A stretch of DNA of 39,392 nucleotides from Planctomycetaceae bacterium. GTDB lineage: Bacteria; Planctomycetota; Planctomycetia; Planctomycetales; Planctomycetaceae. The first letter of the stretch is position 1, and the number at the start of each line of letters is the position of its first letter. Both the position numbers and the translations under genes were made by a program. Shown here in pieces: positions 24,385-32,594 of the stretch. The DNA is taken from assembly GCA_020426505.1 (NCBI GenBank), contig JAGQPX010000063.1, positions 307-39,698 of the forward strand, written 5' to 3'. The notes below the pieces were generated by a model. The model saw nothing but the letters and a program-made list of their open reading frames with translations. It did no database searches and was not told the DNA's origin.

Positions 24385-25008
24385 ATGGACTATGATTTTT
24401 TCGCCATTCTGTTGCTGCTCGTCGGGTTCATCCTGATCGTTGCCGAGGTTTTCATTCCGTCGGGTGGGATGATTCTGATCATGTGCACGATCGCCTTCGG
24501 GGGATCGTTGTGGTGTGCCGTGCAGGCATGGTATGGCACGCACCCCATCGCTTTCGGGTCGTATGTCACGAGTCTGATCGTGCTGATCCCCACCGTTGTC
24601 ATCGGTTCGTTTCGCATCTTCCCCATGACTCCCTTCGGGCGTCGCCTTATGTCGGTCCCCACGTTGGAGGAGGTGACGCCCCATCTCCGGGAGCGACAGC
24701 ACCTCGCTGAGTTCGTGGGACGCGTTGCAGAGGCCATTACCCCGTTGATGCCCGGAGGACTGGTCCGAATTGATTCGGAACGCCTGCACGCCTTCAGTGA
24801 AGGCGTGATCATTGAACAGGGAACACCTGTGGAGATTGTCGAAGTGCGTGGAACTCGCGTCGTCGTCCGTAAAGCAGATCCGGAATTGCTCAAACGCGAA
24901 CAGGAGTCCACCCCGTCCAGTGATAATCTCGTAACGGATTCAGACACGAGCGATGACGAAGACGGGTCATCCGAACCGCCGCTTGACTTCGCGGTTCCAC
25001 AAGGCTAA
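24385..25008 (+). CDS. NfeD family membrane protein
   Basis: A 207-residue short-form NfeD protein. It starts [21 protein letters not shown] with EVFIPSGG, the usual entry of NfeD, and has three to four hydrophobic segments in residues 5-90. A C-terminal OB-like domain (about 110-165) contains [19 protein letters not shown] and [10 protein letters not shown]. The last 35 residues are acidic and disordered. NfeD proteins pair with flotillin/stomatin (SPFH) proteins, and this one is followed 71 bases later by floA, the arrangement of yqeZ-yqfA in Bacillus. The frame is open from a TTG at 24343, but the ATG at 24385 begins the family homology. It is likely a membrane-microdomain component. Confidence 0.9.
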   Translation: MDYDFFAILLLLVGFILIVAEVFIPSGGMILIMCTIAFGGSLWCAVQAWYGTHPIAFGSYVTSLIVLIPTVVIGSFRIFPMTPFGRRLMSVPTLEEVTPHLRERQHLAEFVGRVAEAITPLMPGGLVRIDSERLHAFSEGVIIEQGTPVEIVEVRGTRVVVRKADPELLKREQESTPSSDNLVTDSDTSDDEDGSSEPPLDFAVPQG

Positions 25009-25079
25009 ACCGCAGTGAAAGAGAAGTTGGGAGACTGTTCTCCGACCGGTCGTTAACACTCAACGATAAAGAGCATGCC

Positions 25080-26135
25080 ATGACAACCGATTCGCTCCTT
25101 CTTGCACAGTTGAGCGGGACACTGGCGATGATCCTCATCGCTGCTGGTTGCCTGTTTCTGCTGATCTTCATCGCCGTCTTCCTGCGATACGCCGGCTTGT
25201 GGATCCAGTGCAAGATGACGAAGGCGGGCGTCTCGTTCTTGCAGCTGGTGATGATGACCATCCGTAAGGTCAACCCGGCGATCATCGTCCGCTGCAAAAT
25301 CATGGCCACGCAGGCCGGCCTGACAGACATCAGCACGCGGGCAATGGAAGCGCATTACCTCGCCGGCGGAGACATCACGAAAGTCATCCGCGCCCTGGTC
25401 GCTGCTCACCGGGCGAACCTTGACATCGACTGGCAGACAGCACAAGCCATCGATCTTGCCGGTCGCGATGTGCTCGATGCCGTGCGGACGAGTGTGTACC
25501 CCAAAGTCATCGACTGTCCCGATCCCAAGAAAACGGCGGGCACACTCGATGCCGTCGCCGGAGATGGCATCCAGCTCAAGGCACGAGCCCGCGTGACCGT
25601 CCGCACCAACATCCGGCAACTCGTCGGCGGTGCGACCGAAGAGACCGTCATCGCCCGTGTGGGGCAGGGCATCGTCCAGGCGATCGGGTCCACACCCTCC
25701 TATGCGAAGGTGCTCGAAAACCCCGATATGATCTCGCAGACGGTGCTCAATCAGGGTCTTGAGGCACAGACGGCATTCGAGATCGTGTCGATTGACATTG
25801 CTGACATCGATGTGGGGGACAACATCGGTGCCCGATTGCAGGCCGATCAGGCGGAAGCCGATATGCGTGTCGCACAGGCCAAAGCCGAGCAAAAGCGGGC
25901 CGAAGCGATCGCCCGCGAACAGGAGATGGTCGCCACCACGCAGGAGAATCGTGCGAAGGTTGTCCTCGCAGAGGCGGAAGTCCCCGAAGCGATTGCGTCC
26001 GCCTTCCGCGAACAACGACTGGGACTGCTTGATTACTACGAACTCAAGAACGTTCAGGCCGACACTAAGATGCGCGCCGCCATCGCTGGCGAGCGTGACG
26101 AAGTCGCACCAAGTGTGGCAGGCGACACGCGATAA
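25080..26135 (+). CDS. floA: Flotillin-like protein FloA
   Basis: A 351-residue membrane-associated SPFH protein, a little longer than Bacillus FloA (about 331). An N-terminal hydrophobic hairpin (about 12-36) anchors it. The YqfA/FloA block includes [40 protein letters not shown] and [20 protein letters not shown]. The SPFH part contains [20 protein letters not shown] and [11 protein letters not shown]. An Ala/Glu-rich coiled coil follows (about 260-315, [18 protein letters not shown]). FloA organises bacterial membrane microdomains and forms homo-oligomers. It sits between nfeD and a disordered single-pass protein, all in the same direction, and is likely one operon. Confidence 0.95.
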   Translation: MTTDSLLLAQLSGTLAMILIAAGCLFLLIFIAVFLRYAGLWIQCKMTKAGVSFLQLVMMTIRKVNPAIIVRCKIMATQAGLTDISTRAMEAHYLAGGDITKVIRALVAAHRANLDIDWQTAQAIDLAGRDVLDAVRTSVYPKVIDCPDPKKTAGTLDAVAGDGIQLKARARVTVRTNIRQLVGGATEETVIARVGQGIVQAIGSTPSYAKVLENPDMISQTVLNQGLEAQTAFEIVSIDIADIDVGDNIGARLQADQAEADMRVAQAKAEQKRAEAIAREQEMVATTQENRAKVVLAEAEVPEAIASAFREQRLGLLDYYELKNVQADTKMRAAIAGERDEVAPSVAGDTR

Positions 26136-26182
26136 CGTCCTGTGAGACACGGCTCACCCGTCGCGAGACACTGGCAGGTACC

Positions 26183-26899
26183 ATGAATCCCATTCTGGCG
26201 TTGGATCTTGGCTCGCTGTTCGCAATCGGCTTTCTGCTGATTTCGTTCATCGGGTGGATCATGAACCTGATCAACGCCCAGAATCCGCCTCCTCAACCAA
26301 ACCGGCCGGCTCGCAAGCCTGCGCCAAGAGACCGCAAAGTCCAGAACGAGATCGAGGAATTCCTTCAGGAGGCGATGGGGCGTCGCGCACCAAAACAGCA
26401 ATCCGACCCCATCCTCGGCAGCGAGGACATCGAAATCATTGAGCCGTCCCCGCAAAGACGGAGAACTCCAAAGCGGAAGCCGCTTCGCCAGCAACCCGCA
26501 TCCCGTCAGCAACAGCCCGCCGCACCGCCGTCATCTCAACCCCGCAAGCGAAAGCGTCCGGGCGAAGGCATCTCATTGAGGCACATTCAGGCGTCAGAGG
26601 ATCTGGGAGCCGGGGTTCGTTCGCACGCCGATGAACACATGCAGGCGCGGATGAGCCAGCGGGTCGAACAGGACTTGCCACATCTGGTCAATCAAGGCGT
26701 CTCGCAACATCTGGGCGAATTCACTGCCGATGACCGGGACACCCGTGCGGGTGTGGCTCCCGTGGTCAGTTCCCGAGCCGCCGTCAAGGATGCGACCGGT
26801 CTCATCGCCTCCTTACGCGACCCCGCAGGCATGAGGAAGGCGATCATCCTGCAGGAGATTCTCTCCAAACCCCGTGCCCTCAGGCAACACCACGACTAG
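26183..26899 (+). CDS. Single-pass, disordered protein in the nfeD-floA operon
   Basis: A 238-residue protein. Residues 8-30 form one membrane helix (LGSLFAIGFLLISFIGWIMN). Residues 35-130 are disordered, rich in Pro, Gln, Arg and Lys. A short region around 48-66 (VQNEIEEFLQEAMGRR) looks helical and conserved. The C-terminus (about 195-230) holds a second structured part, LIASLRDPAGMRKAIILQEI, a helix ending I recall from planctomycete hypothetical proteins. No known domain covers the middle. Its position directly after floA (47 bases) in the same direction suggests a partner or client of the flotillin microdomain. Function is inferred from context only. Confidence 0.8.
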   Translation: MNPILALDLGSLFAIGFLLISFIGWIMNLINAQNPPPQPNRPARKPAPRDRKVQNEIEEFLQEAMGRRAPKQQSDPILGSEDIEIIEPSPQRRRTPKRKPLRQQPASRQQQPAAPPSSQPRKRKRPGEGISLRHIQASEDLGAGVRSHADEHMQARMSQRVEQDLPHLVNQGVSQHLGEFTADDRDTRAGVAPVVSSRAAVKDATGLIASLRDPAGMRKAIILQEILSKPRALRQHHD

Positions 26900-26994
26900 A
26901 ATAGCGGTTGCCCCACCCCGGTACCGTGTCTGAATGGAGCTTTCATCGCACACCAGCCGCTCGGTGCACGCGGTTTGCTCCTCCTTGCAGTCTC

Positions 26995-28113
26995 ATGTCA
27001 GAGTCCCCAATCAAAGTGTTGTTGCTAGCCGGACGATTTGAAGTCCGGGGAAGCTCTGCGCGCACGCTGCACCTTGCGGAGAACCTGCCGGAGCATGGCA
27101 TCCAGCCTCGCATCCTCTGTCTCGATGCCGCACGCGTCGATCCCGAACGTCGCAAGAAGTACGAGATGACGGTCATGCGGATGCTCGACACACCGTTGGT
27201 CGATCGTCTGTACCGTCACTTTCTTTATCAGGATTTGCAGGACAAGCCGCCCGATCTGATTCACGTTCAATGGCGAGGCATGCTCCCGCTGGGACGCTGG
27301 CTCGCCAAACATCTCGAACGTCCCTACATCGTCACCGTGCACGACTATCTGGATCCGCAGGACGCTTTCAAGTTTGATCATCACTGGGGACGCAGAGTGA
27401 TCGCCGTCAGCGACTCGGTCAAACAGGAACTGTTGTTCCAGACCAAACTGTCGAGCGACATCGTCACCGTGATCCACAGCGGTGTGCCCACAGAAGACGT
27501 CGACCAGGGTCTCCCGGTGCTTGATGTCGAGCATATGCCGGTCGTCGGCACTGCAGGCCCGCTCGAAGCAGCCAAAGGACTCGACTTTTTTCTGCGTGCG
27601 GCCCGCATCGTCGCTCACAGCCGCCCGGATGTGCAGTTCCTCATCGCAGGGGCCGGTCCGGAGGAGTCTCGCCTGAGGAGGATGGTCGGCGAACTGAAGA
27701 TGACCGGTCAGGTGACATTCGTGCCCAACGTGTTCGACTTTACCTCGTCTCTCGAAGCGATGGACATCTTCTGTCTTCCCGCACTCAAACAGGGACTGGG
27801 GACCATCATGTTGGAGGCGATGGCACGCAGCAAACCGGTCATCGCGACCAAAGCAGGAGGCGTCGACAGCGTCGTGCGAGACGGCGAGACAGGTCTGCTT
27901 GTCGCCCCCTCCGATGCGGACGACCTCGCCGGTCGCATGCTGGAACTGCTCTCCGATCCTGCCAGGGCGAGAGCAATCGGCCGACGTGGCCGCGACATCG
28001 TTGCAGAACAATTCCGAATCGACACGATGGTCCAGATGACAGCCGACCTTTATCGCAGGGTGATCACAGAAGAGGCCGAGCAAGGCCCTGTGATTGCCGG
28101 GAGAATCGCATGA
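26995..28113 (+). CDS. Glycosyltransferase family 4
   Basis: A 372-residue GT-B fold enzyme. The N-terminal domain begins IKVLLLAGRFEVRGSSARTLH and includes DLIHVQWRG and PYIVTVHDYLDP. The C-terminal Rossmann domain has GTAGPLEAAKGLDFFLRAAR, VQFLIAGAGPEESRLR and GLGTIMLEAMARSKPVIAT with GGVDSVVRDGETGLLV, the nucleotide-sugar-binding region of GT4 (GPGTF) enzymes. The usual E-x7-E motif is Q-x7-E here (QGLGTIMLE). ATG 26995 starts at the fold; the frame is open 29 codons further upstream. The stop overlaps the start of cinA (ATGA), suggesting coupling. The acceptor and sugar are unknown. Confidence 0.92.
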   Translation: MSESPIKVLLLAGRFEVRGSSARTLHLAENLPEHGIQPRILCLDAARVDPERRKKYEMTVMRMLDTPLVDRLYRHFLYQDLQDKPPDLIHVQWRGMLPLGRWLAKHLERPYIVTVHDYLDPQDAFKFDHHWGRRVIAVSDSVKQELLFQTKLSSDIVTVIHSGVPTEDVDQGLPVLDVEHMPVVGTAGPLEAAKGLDFFLRAARIVAHSRPDVQFLIAGAGPEESRLRRMVGELKMTGQVTFVPNVFDFTSSLEAMDIFCLPALKQGLGTIMLEAMARSKPVIATKAGGVDSVVRDGETGLLVAPSDADDLAGRMLELLSDPARARAIGRRGRDIVAEQFRIDTMVQMTADLYRRVITEEAEQGPVIAGRIA

Positions 28114-29381
28114 AGGCGGAAGTGATCGCGATCGGCAGCGAACTGACCGACGGCGCCAAACTCGACACCAATACGCAATGGCTCAGCCAGCAACTCACCG
28201 ATCTCGGCGTAACGGTTCACTTTCACACAACGGTCGCAGACGACCTGCAGGAGAACGTCGACGTCCTGCGCACGGCTGTCGACCGGGCCGACATCATCCT
28301 CGTGACAGGCGGACTCGGCCCGACGCTCGACGATCTCACACGGCAGGCAATGGCAGAGTTGATGGACGTCGACCTCGAACTGCATGCGCCCTCACTGAAC
28401 ACCATTCGCAAGATGTTCGAGAGCCGTAACCGCGAGATGCCTCAACGAAACGAGGTGCAGGCGATGTTTCCGCACGGGAGCGAGCCGTTGACGAACCCGG
28501 TCGGCACGGCCCCCGGCATCTGGATGGAAGTGCCGCGAGTGGGAGCCCGCCCGCCCGCCTGTATCGCCGCCATGCCCGGCGTGCCCAGCGAGATGCACCG
28601 TATGTTCGAGAAGCAGGTCAAGCCGCGACTGCCCGTGAGTGCGAAGGTCATCCGCCGTGCGAGATTGAACTGCTTTGGCCTCGGCGAGTCACACACTGAG
28701 CAAATCCTCGGCGACCTCACAGCCCGGGGCAACGACCCCGAAGTCGGTATCACCGCCTCCGAAGCGACCATCACGCTCCGCATTACTGCTCGCGGCGACA
28801 ACGAACAACAATGCGAGGACAAGATTCGCACCGCATCCGAGACCGCTCGCAGACTCCTTGGCCACTACATCTTCGGTACCGAAGACGAAGACCTGCAACA
28901 CGTTGCCATCAACCTGTTAACGGCGTCCGGTCAAACACTTGCCACCGTCGAGTCCGGCACAGGCGGGCTGCTCTCACATCGTCTGACCGAAGTGCCCGAC
29001 TTCGAGAAGTGTTACACCGGCGGACTCATCCTTCCGACCGAGTCGTCACAGCAACGCGAGTTGGAGATCTCCGCGACGTTGTTCCAGGAGCACGATTCAA
29101 TCAGCGAAGCAATCGCTGCCGAACTCGCTCGTCGATGTCGAGAACGACTGAGCACCTCCTTCGCCATCGCCATCACGAGTGATCGTGGTCGAGCAGCGCT
29201 GACTGATCCGTCGATGCCGGCAGCGTACGTTGCTGTCGCATCTGCGGACGACGTTCGCACGCTCCCGGTTCATCGCATCGGCAACTGGACGATGCACCGC
29301 AGCCGAACCGTCAAAACGGCCCTCAATCTGCTGCGGCTCGAACTCCTCGGCGTGTCACTCGATGACGTCCGCAAGGGCTGA
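28110..29381 (+). CDS. cinA: CinA family protein
   Basis: A 423-residue two-domain protein. The N-terminal molybdopterin-binding-like domain (about 1-170) has MKAEVIAIGSELTDGAKLDT and TGGLGPTLDDLTRQAMAEL, typical of CinA/COG1058 pyrophosphatases, with IAAMPGVPSEMHRMF closing it. The C-terminal region (about 270-420) matches the NMN-deamidase (PncC-like) domain in position: TLATVESGTGGLLSHRLTEV. Here the usual GGVVTYSNE-type segment reads GGLILPTESS, so the Tyr is missing and the deamidase part may be inactive. CinA acts in NAD/pyridine nucleotide recycling. ATG 28110 overlaps the GT4 stop. The last 27 bases overlap the tail of the gene on the other strand. Confidence 0.9.
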   Translation: MKAEVIAIGSELTDGAKLDTNTQWLSQQLTDLGVTVHFHTTVADDLQENVDVLRTAVDRADIILVTGGLGPTLDDLTRQAMAELMDVDLELHAPSLNTIRKMFESRNREMPQRNEVQAMFPHGSEPLTNPVGTAPGIWMEVPRVGARPPACIAAMPGVPSEMHRMFEKQVKPRLPVSAKVIRRARLNCFGLGESHTEQILGDLTARGNDPEVGITASEATITLRITARGDNEQQCEDKIRTASETARRLLGHYIFGTEDEDLQHVAINLLTASGQTLATVESGTGGLLSHRLTEVPDFEKCYTGGLILPTESSQQRELEISATLFQEHDSISEAIAAELARRCRERLSTSFAIAITSDRGRAALTDPSMPAAYVAVASADDVRTLPVHRIGNWTMHRSRTVKTALNLLRLELLGVSLDDVRKG

Positions 29382-29639
29382 GATGCTGACGATCTCGTGC
29401 CGGTTGACGAGCACACGTTTGCGGTTCACCGAAAGTCCGTGACGCTTGCTGTCAAGGACGTAGAGTTCCCGCGTCGTTGTCGTGTCCCGCAGGTCATGCA
29501 CGTCTGCATCTGTCAGGATCAGATACTTGTGATCGACCTCGGAGAGCGTTCCCAGATAGATGTAAAGACTGGCCACATCCAGCACGACCGGCTGGCCAAT
29601 CAGTTGCTCCAACAACGGACTCGGTTCAGGGACAGACAT
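29355..29639 (-). CDS. Small conserved hypothetical protein
   Basis: A 94-residue soluble protein: LLEQLIGQPVVLDVASLYIY, LGTLSEVDHKYLILTDADVH, DLRDTTTTRELYVLDSKRHG, then VNRKRVLVNRHEIVSISALA. The beta-strand-rich pattern with two hydrophobic repeats suggests an LSm/SH3-like barrel, but I know no named family. The clear strand order, uniform composition and sensible ATG support a real gene. It overlaps the 3' end of cinA tail-to-tail by 27 bases. The two genes therefore share coding DNA and could regulate one another by transcript interference. Function is unknown. Confidence 0.75.
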   Translation of the reverse strand: MSVPEPSPLLEQLIGQPVVLDVASLYIYLGTLSEVDHKYLILTDADVHDLRDTTTTRELYVLDSKRHGLSVNRKRVLVNRHEIVSISALADVIE

Positions 29640-29724
29640 GGAGAGTAGCGTGACAGGTCGCGAACATTGTCGTCAAGGCAGGTTCAGCTCACCGTTGAAG
29701 TTTGTGCGAGCGTCGATGTGTCGT

Positions 29725-29747
29725 CCCTCTCCCTCAAGGGGAGAGGG
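29725..29747. repeat. CCCTCTCCC-type hairpin before the SDR gene
   Basis: CCCTCTCCCT and GGGGAGAGGG pair over ten bases (one G-U) with a three-base loop. The same element, in another form, sits at 15091-15113. It is widespread in bacterial intergenic DNA and has no T-run here. Confidence 0.5.
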
Positions 29748-29821
29748 GGATCGTCCGTTCGCTTGTGCAACGAAACGGGGATCGCAAGACTGACGGAGTC
29801 CAACAACAAGAGGATTCACAC

Positions 29822-30586
29822 ATGCAACTCGCCAATCAAACGATTCTCATTAGTGGAGGCAGCTCGGGACTGGGAGCAGCGACGGCCAGGCGGTTTCTCG
29901 ACCAAGGTGCCTCCGTCATCATTGCAGACTTGGCGTCGCCCGATGTGACGATGGTCGAAGGACATGAAGGCCGTGTATTTCATCAGCCGACGGATGTCAC
30001 CAGCGAGGAGGACGTGCGGTCGCTGATCGCTGAGGGGGAGAACCGCCTCGGTCCCCTGCGGGGAGCTGTGATCTGTGCAGGCATCGCGCATGCGGAGCGG
30101 ATCGTCGGACGCAACGGAGCCGCGTCGCTGGATGCCTTTCGCAAAGTGATTGAAGTGAATCTCATCGGCACGTTCAACGTCGCCCGACTCGCTGCCAAGG
30201 CCATCAGCAAACATGAGCCGATGGCGGACGAAGAGCGAGGCGCGCTCGTGATGACGGCATCCATCGCGGCGTTCGACGGCCAGATTGGACAGGCGGCTTA
30301 CTCCGCCTCGAAGGGAGGAGTTGCAGCGTTGGCACTGCCACTCGCACGCGATCTCGCCCGACACGGCATCCGTGTGAATGTCATCGCCCCCGGAGTGTTC
30401 GAGACACCCATGTTTGACGGCATCTCCGACGAGTTTCGCGACTCACTCATCCAGCAGATCCCGTTCCCCCATCGACTCGGTCACGCCGACGAGTTCGCAG
30501 CACTCGCCCAGCACGCGTTCGAGAACATCATGCTCAACGGCACAACCCTGCGCCTCGACGGAGCACTGCGAATGGCCGCCAAGTGA
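29822..30586 (+). CDS. SDR family dehydrogenase (type II 3-hydroxyacyl-CoA-like)
   Basis: A 254-residue short-chain dehydrogenase/reductase. The NAD(P)-binding motif is SGGSSGLGAATARRFLDQGA with Asp in IIADL at the end of strand 2, suggesting NAD preference. The catalytic residues are Ser in MTASIAAFDGQIGQ and Tyr-x3-Lys in YSASK. NVIAPGVFETPMFDG follows. The overall pattern (VIIADLASPDV, then the PTDVTSEEDVRSL segment) resembles the HSD17B10/FadB2-like 3-hydroxyacyl-CoA dehydrogenases of branched-chain amino-acid breakdown. ATG 29822 has AAGAGGA before it; the open frame extends 40 codons further upstream. The carboxylase next door (convergent) fits this reading but is not proof. Confidence 0.9.
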   Translation: MQLANQTILISGGSSGLGAATARRFLDQGASVIIADLASPDVTMVEGHEGRVFHQPTDVTSEEDVRSLIAEGENRLGPLRGAVICAGIAHAERIVGRNGAASLDAFRKVIEVNLIGTFNVARLAAKAISKHEPMADEERGALVMTASIAAFDGQIGQAAYSASKGGVAALALPLARDLARHGIRVNVIAPGVFETPMFDGISDEFRDSLIQQIPFPHRLGHADEFAALAQHAFENIMLNGTTLRLDGALRMAAK

Positions 30587-30599
30587 GGAGGCAACCCAG

Positions 30600-30709
30600 C
30601 AAAGTAGCCCTCACGCTCCCGCGTGACGAGCGGATGTTGTGGAGGCGTTGAATAACTGGGGGGCAAACGATCGCACGTGACATCACGCGGGAGCGTGATG
30701 ACTACTTTG
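30600..30709. repeat. 110-base element with 27-base inverted ends
   Basis: The ends 30600-30626 and 30683-30709 are inverted copies matching at 25 of 27 positions, with the core TCACGCTCCCGCGTGA itself palindromic. The element fills the whole space between the convergent SDR and carboxylase genes and ends one base before the carboxylase stop. It could act as a two-way transcript end or be a MITE-like insertion. Confidence 0.7.
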
Positions 30710-30710
30710 T

Positions 30711-32315
30711 TTACACCTGAAACACGCCAGTGCGGAACGGGGGGCGGTTGGCGGTCGAGGGGAGCAGTTCGAGGGCCATTTGGATCCAGTCGCGGGTTTC
30801 GTGCGGGGCGATGATGGCGTCGACCCAACCTCGCGCGGCACCGTAGCGGATGTCGGTCGCGTCGGCATATCTTCCGTTGATGTCGTCCCGCAGTTCGGCG
30901 ATGGCTTCTTCCGAGAGTGTCTCGCCTTTCCGCTTTGCGTCACGCACTCGGAGGGAGAGCAGCGTCTCTGCTGCTTGAGCGCCTCCCATGACGGCATTCC
31001 TTGCACCGGCCCAGGCGAGGATGAGAGCCGGGTCGTAGGCCTTGCCGCAGAGTGCGTAGTTGCCCGCACCGAATGAGCCACCGACGATGACTGTCAGCTT
31101 GGGGACAGTCGAGTTACTCATCGCGTTGACCAGTTTGGCACCGGCTCGGATGATGCCCGCCTGTTCGGACCGCTTGCCGACCATGAAGCCCTGCACATCC
31201 TGCAGGAAGAGCAGAGGAAGGCCCGTCTGGTTGCACTCCATCACGAACCGGGCTCCCTTCTCGGCCGCGTCGACGTAGAGCACGCCGCCGATCTGCACTT
31301 CACCCTCAGCCGTGTGGCTCCGTCGTCGCTGATTGGCGAGGATGCCGACCGCTCGACCGCCGATGCGTGCTTTAGTGGTCACGAGCGTCTGCCCGTACTC
31401 GGGACGGTACTCTTCCATTGTGTCTGCATCGACGAGACACTCGATGACGTCCCGCATCTCGTACTCGCCTTGGCCATTCGCTGGCACGATGTCGTAGAGA
31501 TCATGCGCATCTCGCGCGGGGGGGACGATGTTGACTTCCGGTGGAGCAGGGCAGTAGGTGTGCTCGGGGAGCAGGGCGATGAGTGACCGCAGCTTCGCGA
31601 GGCATGCAGGGTCATCCGGCTCGCGATAGTCGATGGTGCCGCTGATGGTGGCGTGCATCTTCGCGCCGCCGAGTTCCTCCGGATCAACGTCTTGGCCGAT
31701 GGCCGCTTTGACGAGTGCCGGCCCCGCGAGGCACATTTGGCTCCCCTCCGTCATCAGGGCAGTGTCACAGAGGACGGGGAGATACCCCCCGCCGGCGATG
31801 CAGTTGCCCATCACGGCTGCGTACTGCGGGATTCCCGCTGCGGACATGACCGAGTTGTTGCGGAAGATGCGGCCGAAGTCATCCTCATCCGGGAAGATTT
31901 CATCCTGCAGCGGCAGAAAGACTCCCGCTGAGTCAACGAGATAAATGACCGGCAACTCGAATTTGAAGGCCACCCGCTGGGCGCGAATCATCTTCTTGAC
32001 CGACTGAGGGAACATGGCTCCCGCCTTCACTGTCGCGTCGTTGGCGGCGATGATGCACGGTCGTCCGCTGACCCAGCCGATGCCCGTCACGACCCCCGCA
32101 GCGGGGACGTCACCCCATTCGTCGTACATCCCATGCGCAGCCCACAGGTTCAGCTCGAAGAAGGGCGTATCCGGATCAAGCAGAGCCGCGAGACGCTCAC
32201 GCACCGGCAGTCGACCGAGTTTGCGCTGCCGCTCCTGCCCGGACTCACCGCCCCCCTCACGCAGGACGGCTTCCTGTTGTTTGATCTCGTCAGTCAATTC
32301 ACGCAACGTGGGCAA
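30711..32315 (-). CDS. mccB: Acyl-CoA carboxylase beta subunit (methylcrotonoyl-CoA type)
   Basis: A 534-residue carboxyltransferase subunit that moves CO2 from carboxybiotin to an acyl-CoA. Features in order: LGRLPVRERLAALLDPDTPF, GIGWVSGRPCIIAANDATVK, VYLVDSAGVFLPLQDEIFPD, IAGGGYLPVLCDTALMTEG, LAGPALVKAAIGQDVDPEEL (crotonase-like N-lobe), and FLQDVQGFMVGKRSEQAGII and VIVGGSFGAGNYALCGKAYD (C-lobe, binding the acyl-CoA). These match methylcrotonoyl-CoA carboxylase (leucine breakdown) or geranoyl-CoA carboxylase better than AccD or propionyl-CoA enzymes. No biotin carboxylase or biotin-carrier subunit is nearby, so the alpha subunit must be elsewhere. It faces the SDR gene tail-to-tail. Confidence in the family is high, in the exact substrate moderate. 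Confidence 0.93.
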   Translation of the reverse strand: MPTLRELTDEIKQQEAVLREGGGESGQERQRKLGRLPVRERLAALLDPDTPFFELNLWAAHGMYDEWGDVPAAGVVTGIGWVSGRPCIIAANDATVKAGAMFPQSVKKMIRAQRVAFKFELPVIYLVDSAGVFLPLQDEIFPDEDDFGRIFRNNSVMSAAGIPQYAAVMGNCIAGGGYLPVLCDTALMTEGSQMCLAGPALVKAAIGQDVDPEELGGAKMHATISGTIDYREPDDPACLAKLRSLIALLPEHTYCPAPPEVNIVPPARDAHDLYDIVPANGQGEYEMRDVIECLVDADTMEEYRPEYGQTLVTTKARIGGRAVGILANQRRRSHTAEGEVQIGGVLYVDAAEKGARFVMECNQTGLPLLFLQDVQGFMVGKRSEQAGIIRAGAKLVNAMSNSTVPKLTVIVGGSFGAGNYALCGKAYDPALILAWAGARNAVMGGAQAAETLLSLRVRDAKRKGETLSEEAIAELRDDINGRYADATDIRYGAARGWVDAIIAPHETRDWIQMALELLPSTANRPPFRTGVFQV

Positions 32316-32594
32316 CGGCGGCTCCCGTCAGGATACGAGTTTGATGATTTGAAGTACAACACAGAGTATAAGCGGTCGAAGAACCAACCGGCAGTGGATT
32401 GCTGTCTTGACCCGCTTTCACGGGATGGGATAGCGTGACGGCGCTGCTCTTGTGAGTCAGTCTGACGTCTGCATGCGATTGGTCAGTTCGGCTGAAACTC
32501 GAGCGAATAAGCAAAGGTAACTTTACTGAGCAGTGGTCTCGATTCCCCCAAGGTCTGTCAGTGTCCTCGTGACACTCCCGCCTGAGTTCTCTTG

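Noticed and set aside
25053..26150. A 365-codon minus frame across floA
   Set aside because: Antisense to floA; it reads as His/Asp/Arg-rich without motifs.
27025..28083. A 352-codon minus frame across the GT4 gene
   Set aside because: Antisense to a clear GT-B enzyme; no start signal or family.
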